NCBI RefSeq assembly: GCF_029203305.1
Contig: NC_089462.1
Location: forward strand, 992,001-1,056,000
DNA from: Yamadazyma tenuis
Lineage: Eukaryota > Ascomycota > Pichiomycetes > Serinales > Debaryomycetaceae
Direction: 5' to 3'
DNA length: 64,000 nt
Part shown: in pieces, positions 40,001 to 47,243 of the stretch
How the letters are laid out: each line of letters begins with the position of its first letter
Numbering within the stretch: the first letter of the stretch is position 1
Notes under the pieces: model-generated
Told to the model about the DNA's origin: nothing
Database searches by the model: none
What the model saw: the letters and a program-made list of their open reading frames with translations, nothing else
Program-made: the position numbers and the translations under genes

Positions 40001-41193
40001 ACGTTACTGCTGATGATTAAATCACTCAATTCTGGTAGATTCTTGAATACGCTGTTGATCACCAATTGGTCTTCAATATGATCTAGTTTCTTCAACATCA
40101 AATAAATAATCTGCAAGTTAAGCTGGATAATAAGATTTGATTTTGATTTGATACCTTTGGTCAAACTGGCTTTGGACAATGGTTTTAATAAGACGTTTTG
40201 TAAATCATATGTGGGTAACTGGAGGATTTTTGTATACAACAAAGTATGACTAAGGTACCAGCTAGTCAAATTAGGATCATGATAACCTCCATTGATCAAT
40301 AAGCGGTTCATGTATGGATCAATGAGTTTGTAATCTTTGGATAAAATCAAGTGCACCAAATTGACTTTACTGATAGAGTCCAACTTCACAAATGTCAAAA
40401 GATTATATAAAACTTTGTTATTGATTCTGAAAGTTTTGTTATTCACAGTCGCCGTGGTATTGGGTGCATCCAAAAATAAGATTCCCGTTTTAGGGTCAAC
40501 TATTTTCTTGAATAAAGGGAATAATTTAAACTTGTCCATATTGGCTTGTAAGTTAAATAAGCAAGTCTCATTGAAAAGTTTGAGTTTAGTTGATCGCCTA
40601 AACGCTGGTTCGTTAAGTATCTTTGCTTCAAGGAATTGCACAAGCAAAGCCACTATTTCGGGAGGATCATTGGCCATATACTTGAAGATATTAATCCATA
40701 CTTTCAACCCCAAGTAGTTCATTCTGTCAAAATAGTTCATGTGTGTGTTCAAATGAAGCCAGAAACGAATAAAGTTCGACCTTATTGAGTCCTCCTTCAA
40801 CAATAATCCAGGAAGAATATTGGTGGATATATCAAAGCCATTCAAAAGATCATTCACCAACCTATAGGAAACCATGTCTTGAAGAATCGATAGTGTTGGG
40901 ATCGTGATGCTGTTTTTCTTTTGATTCAAGCATCTGTAAACCATCTTTATATTGGTAGGATCCACAAACTCAAGGTAGAATTGCTTGATCTGATCATTGT
41001 GAATTGATTCAGATGAGATTTTGTTGGTGATGGACCTTAAGTATCCGAGGAAAGTAACCACTTGCGAATGGCTGTTCGTTTTACATGCATGATACCATTG
41101 TCCTAGAAGCTTTTTCAAGTCACCTGACTCCGTGAATTTCACAAAAGTCTCTGTGTTCAAGAGAATACTCGGCTCAAATACAGACACACTCAT
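37081..41193 (-). CDS. URB1: Nucleolar pre-60S assembly factor Urb1/Npa1
   Basis: A 1,370-residue helical-repeat protein. The N-terminal third resembles the Npa1/Urb1 N-terminal domain (block INGGYHDPNLTSWYLSHTLLYTKIL), a scaffold of the earliest pre-60S particle with Rsa3, Dbp6 and Npa2. The rest is Leu/Asn/Ile-rich alpha-solenoid with no catalytic motif. It is shorter than the S. cerevisiae protein (1,764). The first ATG is at 41,193 (only a TTG precedes it in frame). A perfect PAC motif lies 22 bases upstream, as expected for a ribosome-biogenesis gene. S. cerevisiae URB1 (YKL014C) is close to HCS1 (YKL017C); here they are 16 kb apart. Confidence 0.82.
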   Translation of the reverse strand: MSVSVFEPSILLNTETFVKFTESGDLKKLLGQWYHACKTNSHSQVVTFLGYLRSITNKISSESIHNDQIKQFYLEFVDPTNIKMVYRCLNQKKNSITIPTLSILQDMVSYRLVNDLLNGFDISTNILPGLLLKEDSIRSNFIRFWLHLNTHMNYFDRMNYLGLKVWINIFKYMANDPPEIVALLVQFLEAKILNEPAFRRSTKLKLFNETCLFNLQANMDKFKLFPLFKKIVDPKTGILFLDAPNTTATVNNKTFRINNKVLYNLLTFVKLDSISKVNLVHLILSKDYKLIDPYMNRLLINGGYHDPNLTSWYLSHTLLYTKILQLPTYDLQNVLLKPLSKASLTKGIKSKSNLIIQLNLQIIYLMLKKLDHIEDQLVINSVFKNLPELSDLIISSNVQTVNLMVLKILEIYSKYQNSLNTSLNKYVSTILSEATENFTKLNLIKLNFIISIQLNLSNKFDLKQNSLILKLVKFSIIDKNASFFHDMINKLVEIPKVTLLNPMYSLLYSQVPEELLPSLNELLTRLNNPYLYYDLPIETNVFVKILVEQFSIYFKKNNNSGLEWFEKFLTNLCIIGEDFNQLKMLLDHFGIKCNPTLQNIEDPSIIKNDFELLSVIYNIKLSTSENYIVDAFGRLQNYTVSNSEFVLNFSNLSFFKLLAFEDDFKLQCFNQLIKPLEIDFNSEIKSYVFEKLKSTSSFSALSWILNEEQLNYQGFNEDIQLVNFELLISRNQKPNIEIEKLFRFNNDKKYDIIKFLLTPDNVSKHIGKIIVSGKLELLNEIELDCSLIQYLNQLDLSNIELCKIGAALLPTESLADFYKNINVSETGLSFYQFLQLVWKSLPFRSFDSDIVVSLLQKASNYSDTFCPAFVNVLNELKVHNKEWLSNSMIYITKQFAERDELSDEFYDFLEQYIKLLPVSVPVNVINSQLEVLLSSKYINSKFLSYMNSVILSEPRIDFDKMLTLFMNNPNNCLNEFSHPSKQFTRIESSLVVYNLFNLGASHSVLNNLIYWYNGSIAFEDLIIKKILVKMESVQQKSWMTDRWNWEINDFKESDFDLVGKQPLFSNDLISLNKNFISNCSKNYQPLDVPSQYKEIVDFVNKNYFKVNYEYSETVYDYEFLLLLTINNEEFFKSQDETLQVNMKNLIEYSILEILVKNFNSPLCKVIVGNIIKNIDNDKGFKDITLFKIYLSNLFNCSQLTGVQLTLYANLIPILSNPGHFLYELVFKYVTSHPRIGPKDMPLFFKIKSESLKTIEWYISGMTITTDDLQLLNTNQFFEWILTLLNTPGKVESLHKTILKTIFMLPDINYGSLSLITRNGILSYLEQISSGHTNLKLNLQEIAQKLEISASKRTLEWSNYDLVNVSKRLKL

Positions 41194-41214
41194 TAATGAA
41201 GATGAAAAATAATC

Positions 41215-41222
41215 GCGATGAG
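41215..41222 (+). promoter_or_regulatory. PAC motif upstream of URB1
   Basis: GCGATGAG, an exact PAC (Dot6/Tod6-binding) element, 22 bases before the URB1 ATG. The adjacent TGAAAAAT (about 41,203) resembles an RRPE element. PAC plus RRPE is the hallmark of ribosome-biogenesis promoters. Confidence 0.65.
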
Positions 41223-41583
41223 ATATCAATTTGAATCAGTTGGTAGCTGAGACAAGAAGATGTTTGTGAGATGCGTGCTTGAATTTGAGGCTAGAGCCTC
41301 CTGCATTATTACAACACTACTATAGAGATAAATTGTATGGTAAAAGGAACAGATGGTCGACTATCTAGTAAATAAAGTGCACAAAAATGTCCTTTCTTTC
41401 CCTAAAACTGGGCCCACCAACCGCTGGACTAGCCTGGGACCTGCTCTCTACCGTGTACAATCCTACCTGATCAAAAACTCAAATCCATTTCTTCCCTTCT
41501 TACATATCAGAACCACGAGGCAGGCTCTTCTTCACGTTCATATCTTTACTATATCATTAGCTTGGTGAAACTGTACATAAGTA

Positions 41584-41860
41584 TTAGTTTAACTTATCGA
41601 GATTGCCAATACATTTTGTTTTCTCCAGATAGGAAACATCATAACACAGGATATTCTTATTGACACCTGATTGTACTACCCCGCTCACACAAACGATTCC
41701 ATTGATACTAGATGATATCGCTAGACGCGGCACTTTGAAAATGCCAAAAGGTTGGCAGAAACCAGTAACCGGTTCGGAAATGATCAAAGAGGGTTAGGTG
41801 CTTCTTGTCGAATACAGCAATCTTATGAGTGGATAAGTGGTAGCTCCGGATTTCTCTCCA
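41584..41860 (-). pseudogene. Possible decayed coding remnant, unidentified
   Basis: Two overlapping minus-strand frames look protein-like. The upstream one (41,860-41,708) includes HKIAVFDKKHLTLFDHF. The downstream one (open from 41,793 to its stop at 41,584) includes PVTGFCQPFGIFKVPRLAIS and ILCYDVSYLEKTKCIGNL, reminiscent of beta-propeller blades. Neither begins with an ATG, the sequence 5' of them has stops in every frame, and moving from one to the other needs a frameshift. A fragment of a lost gene, a sequence error or chance are all possible. Confidence 0.25.
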
Positions 41861-41865
41861 CTAGC

Positions 41866-41898
41866 AAAAAAAGCACTGGGTTCTTAGAAAGCAGTGCT
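41866..41898 (-). terminator. Hairpin plus T-run (Pol III-like terminator), candidate
   Basis: Perfect 7-bp arms AGCACTG/CAGTGCT (41,872-41,878 and 41,892-41,898) enclose a 13-base loop, and on the minus strand the hairpin is followed directly by seven T. Such an arrangement can end a Pol III transcript coming from the GC-rich DNA to the right; an A-box-like TAGGCCACTTGG lies upstream of it on the minus strand, but no B-box was found. Unproven. Confidence 0.25.
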
Positions 41899-42074
41899 CA
41901 TGTTTCCAAGCTGTAACCAAGTGGCCTAGCGTACGCGCAGTCCTAGCATCCTGGGCTGAATTTAGACCGGCGTCTACCACCACCCCGTAGCTGTAGGAAG
42001 CCCTGCTAAAGGTCAAGATAAAACCTTACTCTATTCTGCATATACGTCGGGTCTCCGCTTCCCAAGTTGGAGCA

Positions 42075-42108
42075 TGACGTAAACGCGCTTTTCTCGACCC
42101 CTCAGGGG
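42075..42108. promoter_or_regulatory. CRE-like and STRE-like sites upstream of RCK2
   Basis: TGACGTAA (42,075-42,082) matches a CRE/Sko1-type site. CCCCT (42,098-42,102) and AGGGG (42,104-42,108) form an inverted pair of stress-response elements. All lie about 355-390 bases before the RCK2 ATG. Confidence 0.4.
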
Positions 42109-42463
42109 GCCGCCTCGACCGACCCTGGCGCTATCAGTGCCCCGGCCGCTCGCCCCACACTCACACTATTTTTGATAAAATGTTAACAAAATGGTGCTTA
42201 GCAAAAAAACTCAAGGCTCAAACAGGAAACATAGTGAGACTTCTAAAAATTGTATTAAAAGAATTTGAAAACACACAAGGAGAATTTTTTCCTAGTGAAG
42301 TTCAAAATTGACTTACCACCTACGAACTTTGTGAAGCATAGACCTTATAGATCTTTCTGCTATTTCCCATACACGTACCAACCAATAATATTCCATTTTC
42401 CATCGTCACTGACATTGTCGTCTTGTTTCAAAGGCTCTATTATAAATACCGCTTGTTGCTACC

Positions 42464-44065
42464 ATGGGGCTTTTACTGTTTAAGAAGAAGAAAGAGTCCC
42501 TATTCGATCTCAGTCCCTTTCCCAATTTACCCAAGAACTATAAGCTTTTGAATATGATCGGAGAAGGAGCGTTTTCCACTGTTTATAAGGCTAAGAACCT
42601 TACGAATGGTAATCTGTATGCCATAAAGATCATCAATAAATCGAACTTGAATGAAAAGCAACTCGAAAATGTCACCAATGAGATAGATATCATGAGGAAT
42701 TTGAATCATAAGAACCTTTTGAAATTAATCGAGTTTTACAACTATCACGACTTTTGCTACCTAATCTTGGAGTACTGTAACGGAGGAGAAATTTTTAACA
42801 AAATCATTGAATACACCTATTTCAGTGAGGACCTATCCCGGCATGTATTCATCCAATTATTAAAGGCCGTTAATTACTTGCATCAGAACAATGTGGTTCA
42901 TCGAGATATAAAGCCTGAGAACCTTTTCTTCAATAGAATTAAGCTTTTTAGAAGGTCATCAGAGGAGTACAAAGCCACTTTGCGATCTAGTGACGACGAA
43001 ACGAAATTAGATGAGGGTGCGTTTATGAAGGGATTGGGTGCCGGTACTATCGGTGTTGTTAAATTAGGGGACTTTGGTCTTGCAAAAAAATTGACCCCAT
43101 TAATAAGTCAAACTACTCCTACCACCAACACAAGATATATCAACAATTTGAAGACTCCTTGTGGCACTGCTGGGTACACTGCCCCCGAAGTTATTACGGC
43201 CAACCAAGATATAGACAAGCAGAACTACTACTCCAAGGCCGTGGATATCTGGTCTTTGGGTTGCTTGTTGTACACAATATTATGTGGCTTCCCTCCATTT
43301 TATGACGACGATTCGAGCAAATTGACATTAAAGATTCTAAACGGTGACTACACCTTTTTAAGTCCTTGGTGGGATGAAATCAGTGATGAGGTTAAAGACC
43401 TTATTGCTAAAATGTTGGTTATCAACCCCAACAATAGAATCACCATCGATGAAATCTTTAATCATCCCTGGATAAAGGATGAGATTTTTTCACAGGATTA
43501 CTTTAATATCAATTCCAAGTTTGAAAATAATGACCTTACGGTTTCAAAGACCCCAATAGATAGGGTGGAACACATCGAGCATAGATCAGGTAGTAGCAAC
43601 TCCGACACGGTGGGTACGTTAGTTTTGGATCCAGATGATCCTCTTTCTGAACAGCCATCCCCTTACAATTTGCCAACTTCAGCTGTGGATATTCCTAAGC
43701 CAATTCCTATACCAGCTGCTAGTGGCCATAGCACCAACCCATTATTAAGTCCCAGAGCAACTGCAATTAAATCGGTTTTTAATAATCCGGCAATGAATGA
43801 GTTCTCAGGGTTAAAATTCAATAATAAGGCCATATTCAACATTGAAGAAGAACAAAAGGATATTCTCACCAACCTCCACAAACTCATCATCAAGTCTTCC
43901 ATTCCCAACACCATTTCATCATCGAACTCGGACTCAGATGATGAAGACTACCAAACTCGCCAAAGCTCCATTATCAGCGGAGACCGTTCCAATGAAAAAT
44001 TCCAGCTTAATATGAATGATCTGAATCTAATTCTGAGAAGAAGATCCACCAAGACATCTCACTAA
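42464..44065 (+). CDS. RCK2: CaMK-type protein kinase Rck2
   Basis: A 533-residue serine/threonine kinase of the Rck1/Rck2 group, which in S. cerevisiae is phosphorylated by Hog1 and represses translation elongation in osmotic stress. The glycine loop GEGAFSTV (33-40), AIK lysine K55, HRDIKPEN (146-153), DFG (203-205) and APE (240-242) are intact. A 40-residue insertion between the catalytic loop and DFG (about 156-198) is characteristic of Rck kinases. The Ser/Pro-rich tail carries possible MAPK sites and RRRSTK near the end. SSK1, elsewhere in this window, acts in the same pathway. Confidence 0.85.
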   Translation: MGLLLFKKKKESLFDLSPFPNLPKNYKLLNMIGEGAFSTVYKAKNLTNGNLYAIKIINKSNLNEKQLENVTNEIDIMRNLNHKNLLKLIEFYNYHDFCYLILEYCNGGEIFNKIIEYTYFSEDLSRHVFIQLLKAVNYLHQNNVVHRDIKPENLFFNRIKLFRRSSEEYKATLRSSDDETKLDEGAFMKGLGAGTIGVVKLGDFGLAKKLTPLISQTTPTTNTRYINNLKTPCGTAGYTAPEVITANQDIDKQNYYSKAVDIWSLGCLLYTILCGFPPFYDDDSSKLTLKILNGDYTFLSPWWDEISDEVKDLIAKMLVINPNNRITIDEIFNHPWIKDEIFSQDYFNINSKFENNDLTVSKTPIDRVEHIEHRSGSSNSDTVGTLVLDPDDPLSEQPSPYNLPTSAVDIPKPIPIPAASGHSTNPLLSPRATAIKSVFNNPAMNEFSGLKFNNKAIFNIEEEQKDILTNLHKLIIKSSIPNTISSSNSDSDDEDYQTRQSSIISGDRSNEKFQLNMNDLNLILRRRSTKTSH

Positions 44066-44196
44066 CACTTACTCCTATTGCACGATCATGGTCACTGGCT
44101 GATTTGATCTTTCATGTATTATAGAGACTCAATACACAAGGTTTTCGGGTATTAGAACATGAATGTGATTATAAATATATACATAATAAATTTCAC

Positions 44197-44649
44197 CTAA
44201 CCCCTTTCGGCAGGTTTGATGTCCAACTCACCGTCATCTTCTTCAGGCACTAAGCAATCGGTCTTCTCCAACAATTCGGCCAATTCGCCACTTTGTGCCA
44301 TACTCATGATAATATCACATCCTCCAATAAACTCCTTGTCCACATATAATTGGGGGATTGTTGGCCAAGAACTAAATTCTTTAATTCCATCTCTTAACTC
44401 AGAGTCCTCCAACACGTTATAGGCAGCGAACTTGTTGGGGTCTACCCCTTGTTGACCCAAAATTTGGATTGTTGCTCTGGAGAATCCACACTGCGGGAAT
44501 TCGGGAGTACCTTTCATGAACAAAACAACCTTGGAGCTGTCGATGGCTTTTTGAATGGCATCCTTGATCTCGTTAGACATAAATCTAGTGTTCACGAACC
44601 CATAAGCTCTAGGGGGCGTAGCTATTCTGGAGGTTAAAAGCCTAAACAT
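44197..44649 (-). CDS. GRX5: Mitochondrial monothiol glutaredoxin Grx5
   Basis: A 150-residue protein with a basic, hydroxyl-rich mitochondrial presequence (about 1-24) followed by a CGFS-type monothiol glutaredoxin domain. [15 protein letters not shown] places the active Cys at 54; [20 protein letters not shown] completes the glutathione and Fe-S binding site. Grx5 transfers [2Fe-2S] clusters from Isu1 to apoproteins in the matrix. Length equals S. cerevisiae Grx5 (150). Confidence 0.95.
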   Translation of the reverse strand: MFRLLTSRIATPPRAYGFVNTRFMSNEIKDAIQKAIDSSKVVLFMKGTPEFPQCGFSRATIQILGQQGVDPNKFAAYNVLEDSELRDGIKEFSSWPTIPQLYVDKEFIGGCDIIMSMAQSGELAELLEKTDCLVPEEDDGELDIKPAERG

Positions 44650-44867
44650 GACAATGTTAGTAAGCAGCGGTTTTTATTTGATGGAAGTTTTTCGAGTGAG
44701 CATCGTGCGATTCAGCCGTTGGCTGCACAAGTTAGACACAACTACAAGGAACATGAAGCTCTGGTTGTTCCTCAAGTTTGATTCCGTCCTAGTAGAGCAC
44801 TCATAGTTTGAGGCCCTTGGAAGGTTTTGGATAGGTAGCCTGTATTTGCAGCCACTTATTTTTTGGA

Positions 44868-44894
44868 GGTGGCCGCTTGGTGGCCGCTTGGTGG
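44868..44894 (+). repeat. Tandem 11-bp repeat GGTGGCCGCTT
   Basis: Two complete copies (44,868-44,878 and 44,879-44,889) and five bases of a third. Confidence 0.85.
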
Positions 44895-45339
44895 GCCTAC
44901 CACGACTGTCGCGCCAGCTGCCGCCCAAAGTGTCCGAGAAACACATATGCCTAAACCGGATACCCCGAGGGCCCGTCACGAGATTGACCTGACTCCGCAT
45001 TTTAGTGTAGAGTACATCGGAGGATTTTCGCTGTCTAAAATCCTGTCAACCCTATGGTTTAGCTTCCCCTATAAACCCCCAAAGCACTTGAACATGACCA
45101 CCACTACGTATATTTATGTGGTATACTGAGAGCTTTATTCCCAGCACCTTCTCGGCGTCTCCCCGCTAAAAAGGAGATGTCCGGCATCCTCTCTTCGCCG
45201 GTATACTCTGTGTTGTAACCAATTTAATGGTCGCAAACTGCCGGTGCACGCCTCAGCAATATCAAAAGCTTTACCGGTTCAGGTCACTGTTTAAGCCCAA
45301 TATACAAATTAGTAGATTACACATGATACATAAGAAATA

Positions 45340-45361
45340 AGTACCAACGTATGTTGGTACT
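45340..45361. promoter_or_regulatory. Inverted repeat AGTACCAAC-N4-GTTGGTACT
   Basis: Perfect 9-bp arms around a GTAT centre, 220 bases before the transporter ATG. It resembles a dimeric regulator site; the factor is unknown. Confidence 0.55.
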
Positions 45362-45580
45362 AAAGACCGTCTTCTCCACTTCGGACTTCTCGTAGTATTT
45401 TCCTAGTGCGGGATTGACACTTATCTATTTTAAAGAACGCCGTTACCGCTGGTGCGGATTTAACAATAATGACTCCTTTAGCGGGCCTGTACGATTTTCT
45501 TTTGCATGAAAACTCCATATAAGAACAATTTCGACGTCCTTTCATTTGTAAGAGATTTATACACCTAAACCTTGTCGTTC

Positions 45581-47125
45581 ATGAGCCTAGAACAAGAATT
45601 TAAAGAGGCACCTTTAGCGGCCGAGGATGAAACCAAAAGCAATAACGATGTGAATTCCAACTCATCAGGTTCTGTCACTAAGCCAGCAGATGAAAAATCA
45701 AAAGAACAACTTGTACAAGAGCTTGCAGATGAATACGGTATCAACCAAAAGAAGTTGATGTGGAAAGTCGACGTTTGTGTGGTCCCAGGGTTTTGTCTTT
45801 TGTACTTCCTCTCATTTTTGGATAGAGTGAATATCTCCAATGCCAGACTTTATGGATTAGAGGAAGATTTGAATATGACAGGAGATCAGTTCAACATCGC
45901 TTTGGCTTTGTTTTATGTGCCGTACGTGGCGTTTGAGTTGGTTTCCAACTACTCCCTTAAATTCATCAGACCCCACATATGGTTATCTTCCTGTATCTTT
46001 TTGTTTGGTTGTGTGACTATTGGTATGGGCTTTGCCAAAACTTTTGGACAATTAGTGGCTTGCAGAGTATTGATCGGAATGACAGAAGCTGCGACTTTCC
46101 CTGGTCTTTTCTATATATTATCGTCGTTTTACGCCAATTTTGAAGCCCAAAGGCGGTTCTCGATATTCTTCTCCTGTACTTGTTTAGCTGGTGGTGCTTC
46201 TGGAGCTATTGCTTACAAAATCAATGACTTGAATGGAGTCCATGGTTTGGTCTCTTGGAGATGGATCTTCATAGTCGAAGGAGCTTTCACAGCTGGTCTT
46301 GCTTTTGTGTTGTTCCTCATTGTGGCAGACTTCCCAGAAGATGCTAGATTCTTAAAAGCTAATGAAAAGACCTTCCTCAAGAAGAAATTGGCTATCTATT
46401 CGGGTGCTGAATCTGGTTACGAAATTACCAACAAAGTCAGCGATGTGGTGAAGTGTTTCAAAGACTACTTGATTTGGTTACCAGCCTTGGCATACTTTGG
46501 TTTCATTATTCCATCTTATGGTTACGCTTATTTCAGTGCCACCATTATTAAAGAAATGGGTTACACCGCTGTCTCTGCGAATCAGCATTCCGTATATCCA
46601 TGGCTTGCTGCTTTTGGATTTTCTGTAATCATTGCTTTCACTTCTGATCACTTGAGAATTAGACTTCCCTTTGTCATCCTATGTCTTGTTGTTGCTATTA
46701 CTGGTTTGGCAATGGTCTTGGGTGCCACGGATTACCCAAAAGTAAGGTACGGAGGATGTTTCTTGATCGCTAGTGGATTGTATTCTGGTATGCCAGTCTT
46801 GGTGTGCTGGAACTCTGTAAATTTCGGAGGACATTTAAGAAAATCTGTGGGTACCGCATGGCAGATTGGATTTGGAAACATCGGTGGTATTATTGCTACA
46901 TTTATCTTCTTGACCAAGGATGCCCCTGTCTACAGATCTGGTATGGCTGTGTGCATATCATCCGCATGCTTTGCAATTATCTGCTCTACCGCATACTTTT
47001 TTGCTGTCAGAAGATTGAACTCAATCAAACAAACAGACACTTACGTCGAAAAGTTTAATGCCTTGAGTGAGAGAGATCAGATTTTGGCCGGAGACAAGAA
47101 CCCAAACTTTAGGTACTTGTACTAA
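45581..47125 (+). CDS. MFS anion:cation symporter family transporter (Dal5/Tna1-like)
   Basis: A 514-residue plasma-membrane permease with 12 predicted membrane segments. The signatures LLYFLSFLDRVNISNARL (TM1 region) and RVLIGMTEAATFPGLFYILSSFY are those of the fungal Dal5/Tna1/Seo1/Vht1 branch, which imports organic anions such as allantoate, nicotinate, biotin or pantothenate. Substrate cannot be read from the sequence. The start at 45,581 is the first ATG; only a TTG precedes it. The elaborate promoter suggests substrate-dependent control. Confidence 0.9.
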   Translation: MSLEQEFKEAPLAAEDETKSNNDVNSNSSGSVTKPADEKSKEQLVQELADEYGINQKKLMWKVDVCVVPGFCLLYFLSFLDRVNISNARLYGLEEDLNMTGDQFNIALALFYVPYVAFELVSNYSLKFIRPHIWLSSCIFLFGCVTIGMGFAKTFGQLVACRVLIGMTEAATFPGLFYILSSFYANFEAQRRFSIFFSCTCLAGGASGAIAYKINDLNGVHGLVSWRWIFIVEGAFTAGLAFVLFLIVADFPEDARFLKANEKTFLKKKLAIYSGAESGYEITNKVSDVVKCFKDYLIWLPALAYFGFIIPSYGYAYFSATIIKEMGYTAVSANQHSVYPWLAAFGFSVIIAFTSDHLRIRLPFVILCLVVAITGLAMVLGATDYPKVRYGGCFLIASGLYSGMPVLVCWNSVNFGGHLRKSVGTAWQIGFGNIGGIIATFIFLTKDAPVYRSGMAVCISSACFAIICSTAYFFAVRRLNSIKQTDTYVEKFNALSERDQILAGDKNPNFRYLY

Positions 47126-47243
47126 AAATAATGTTTATGTATGAACAATTAATCTGTAATAAAATAATCTTGTACGTGCGCATTTTGTGAAATTTTAAAA
47201 TTTAGGAGTAATCTGAGTAGTTGATTCTACTTGCTCTACATCC

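Larger units (their letters stand above)
41194..42463. other. URB1 / RCK2 divergent region, 1.27 kb
   Basis: The largest gene-free interval. Its parts are: the URB1 promoter on the left with a PAC motif; a possible degenerate coding remnant on the minus strand (41,584-41,860); a hairpin followed by a run of T on the minus strand (41,898 to 41,866); a GC-rich stretch (about 41,900-42,160); and CRE/STRE-type sites upstream of RCK2. No complete gene could be found in it. Confidence 0.6.
44650..45580. promoter_or_regulatory. GRX5 / transporter divergent region with repeats and CGG triplets
   Basis: A 931-base divergent region, unusually GC-rich on its left side. It includes an 11-bp tandem repeat (44,868-44,894), several CGG/CCG triplets of the sort bound by Zn2Cys6 factors (for example CCGGC at 45,181-45,185 facing GCCGG at 45,197-45,201), and an inverted repeat at 45,340-45,361. 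A TATA-like TATAAG lies about 65 bases before the transporter ATG. No coding sequence. Confidence 0.45.

Noticed and set aside
44650..44662. TACTAAC on the minus strand just upstream of the GRX5 start, suggesting an intron
   Set aside because: No GTATGT-like 5' site upstream, and the frame from the first ATG already provides a good mitochondrial presequence.
44863..45129. Plus-strand frame across the GC-rich transporter promoter
   Set aside because: It starts with TTG, not ATG, and its translation is non-conserved.
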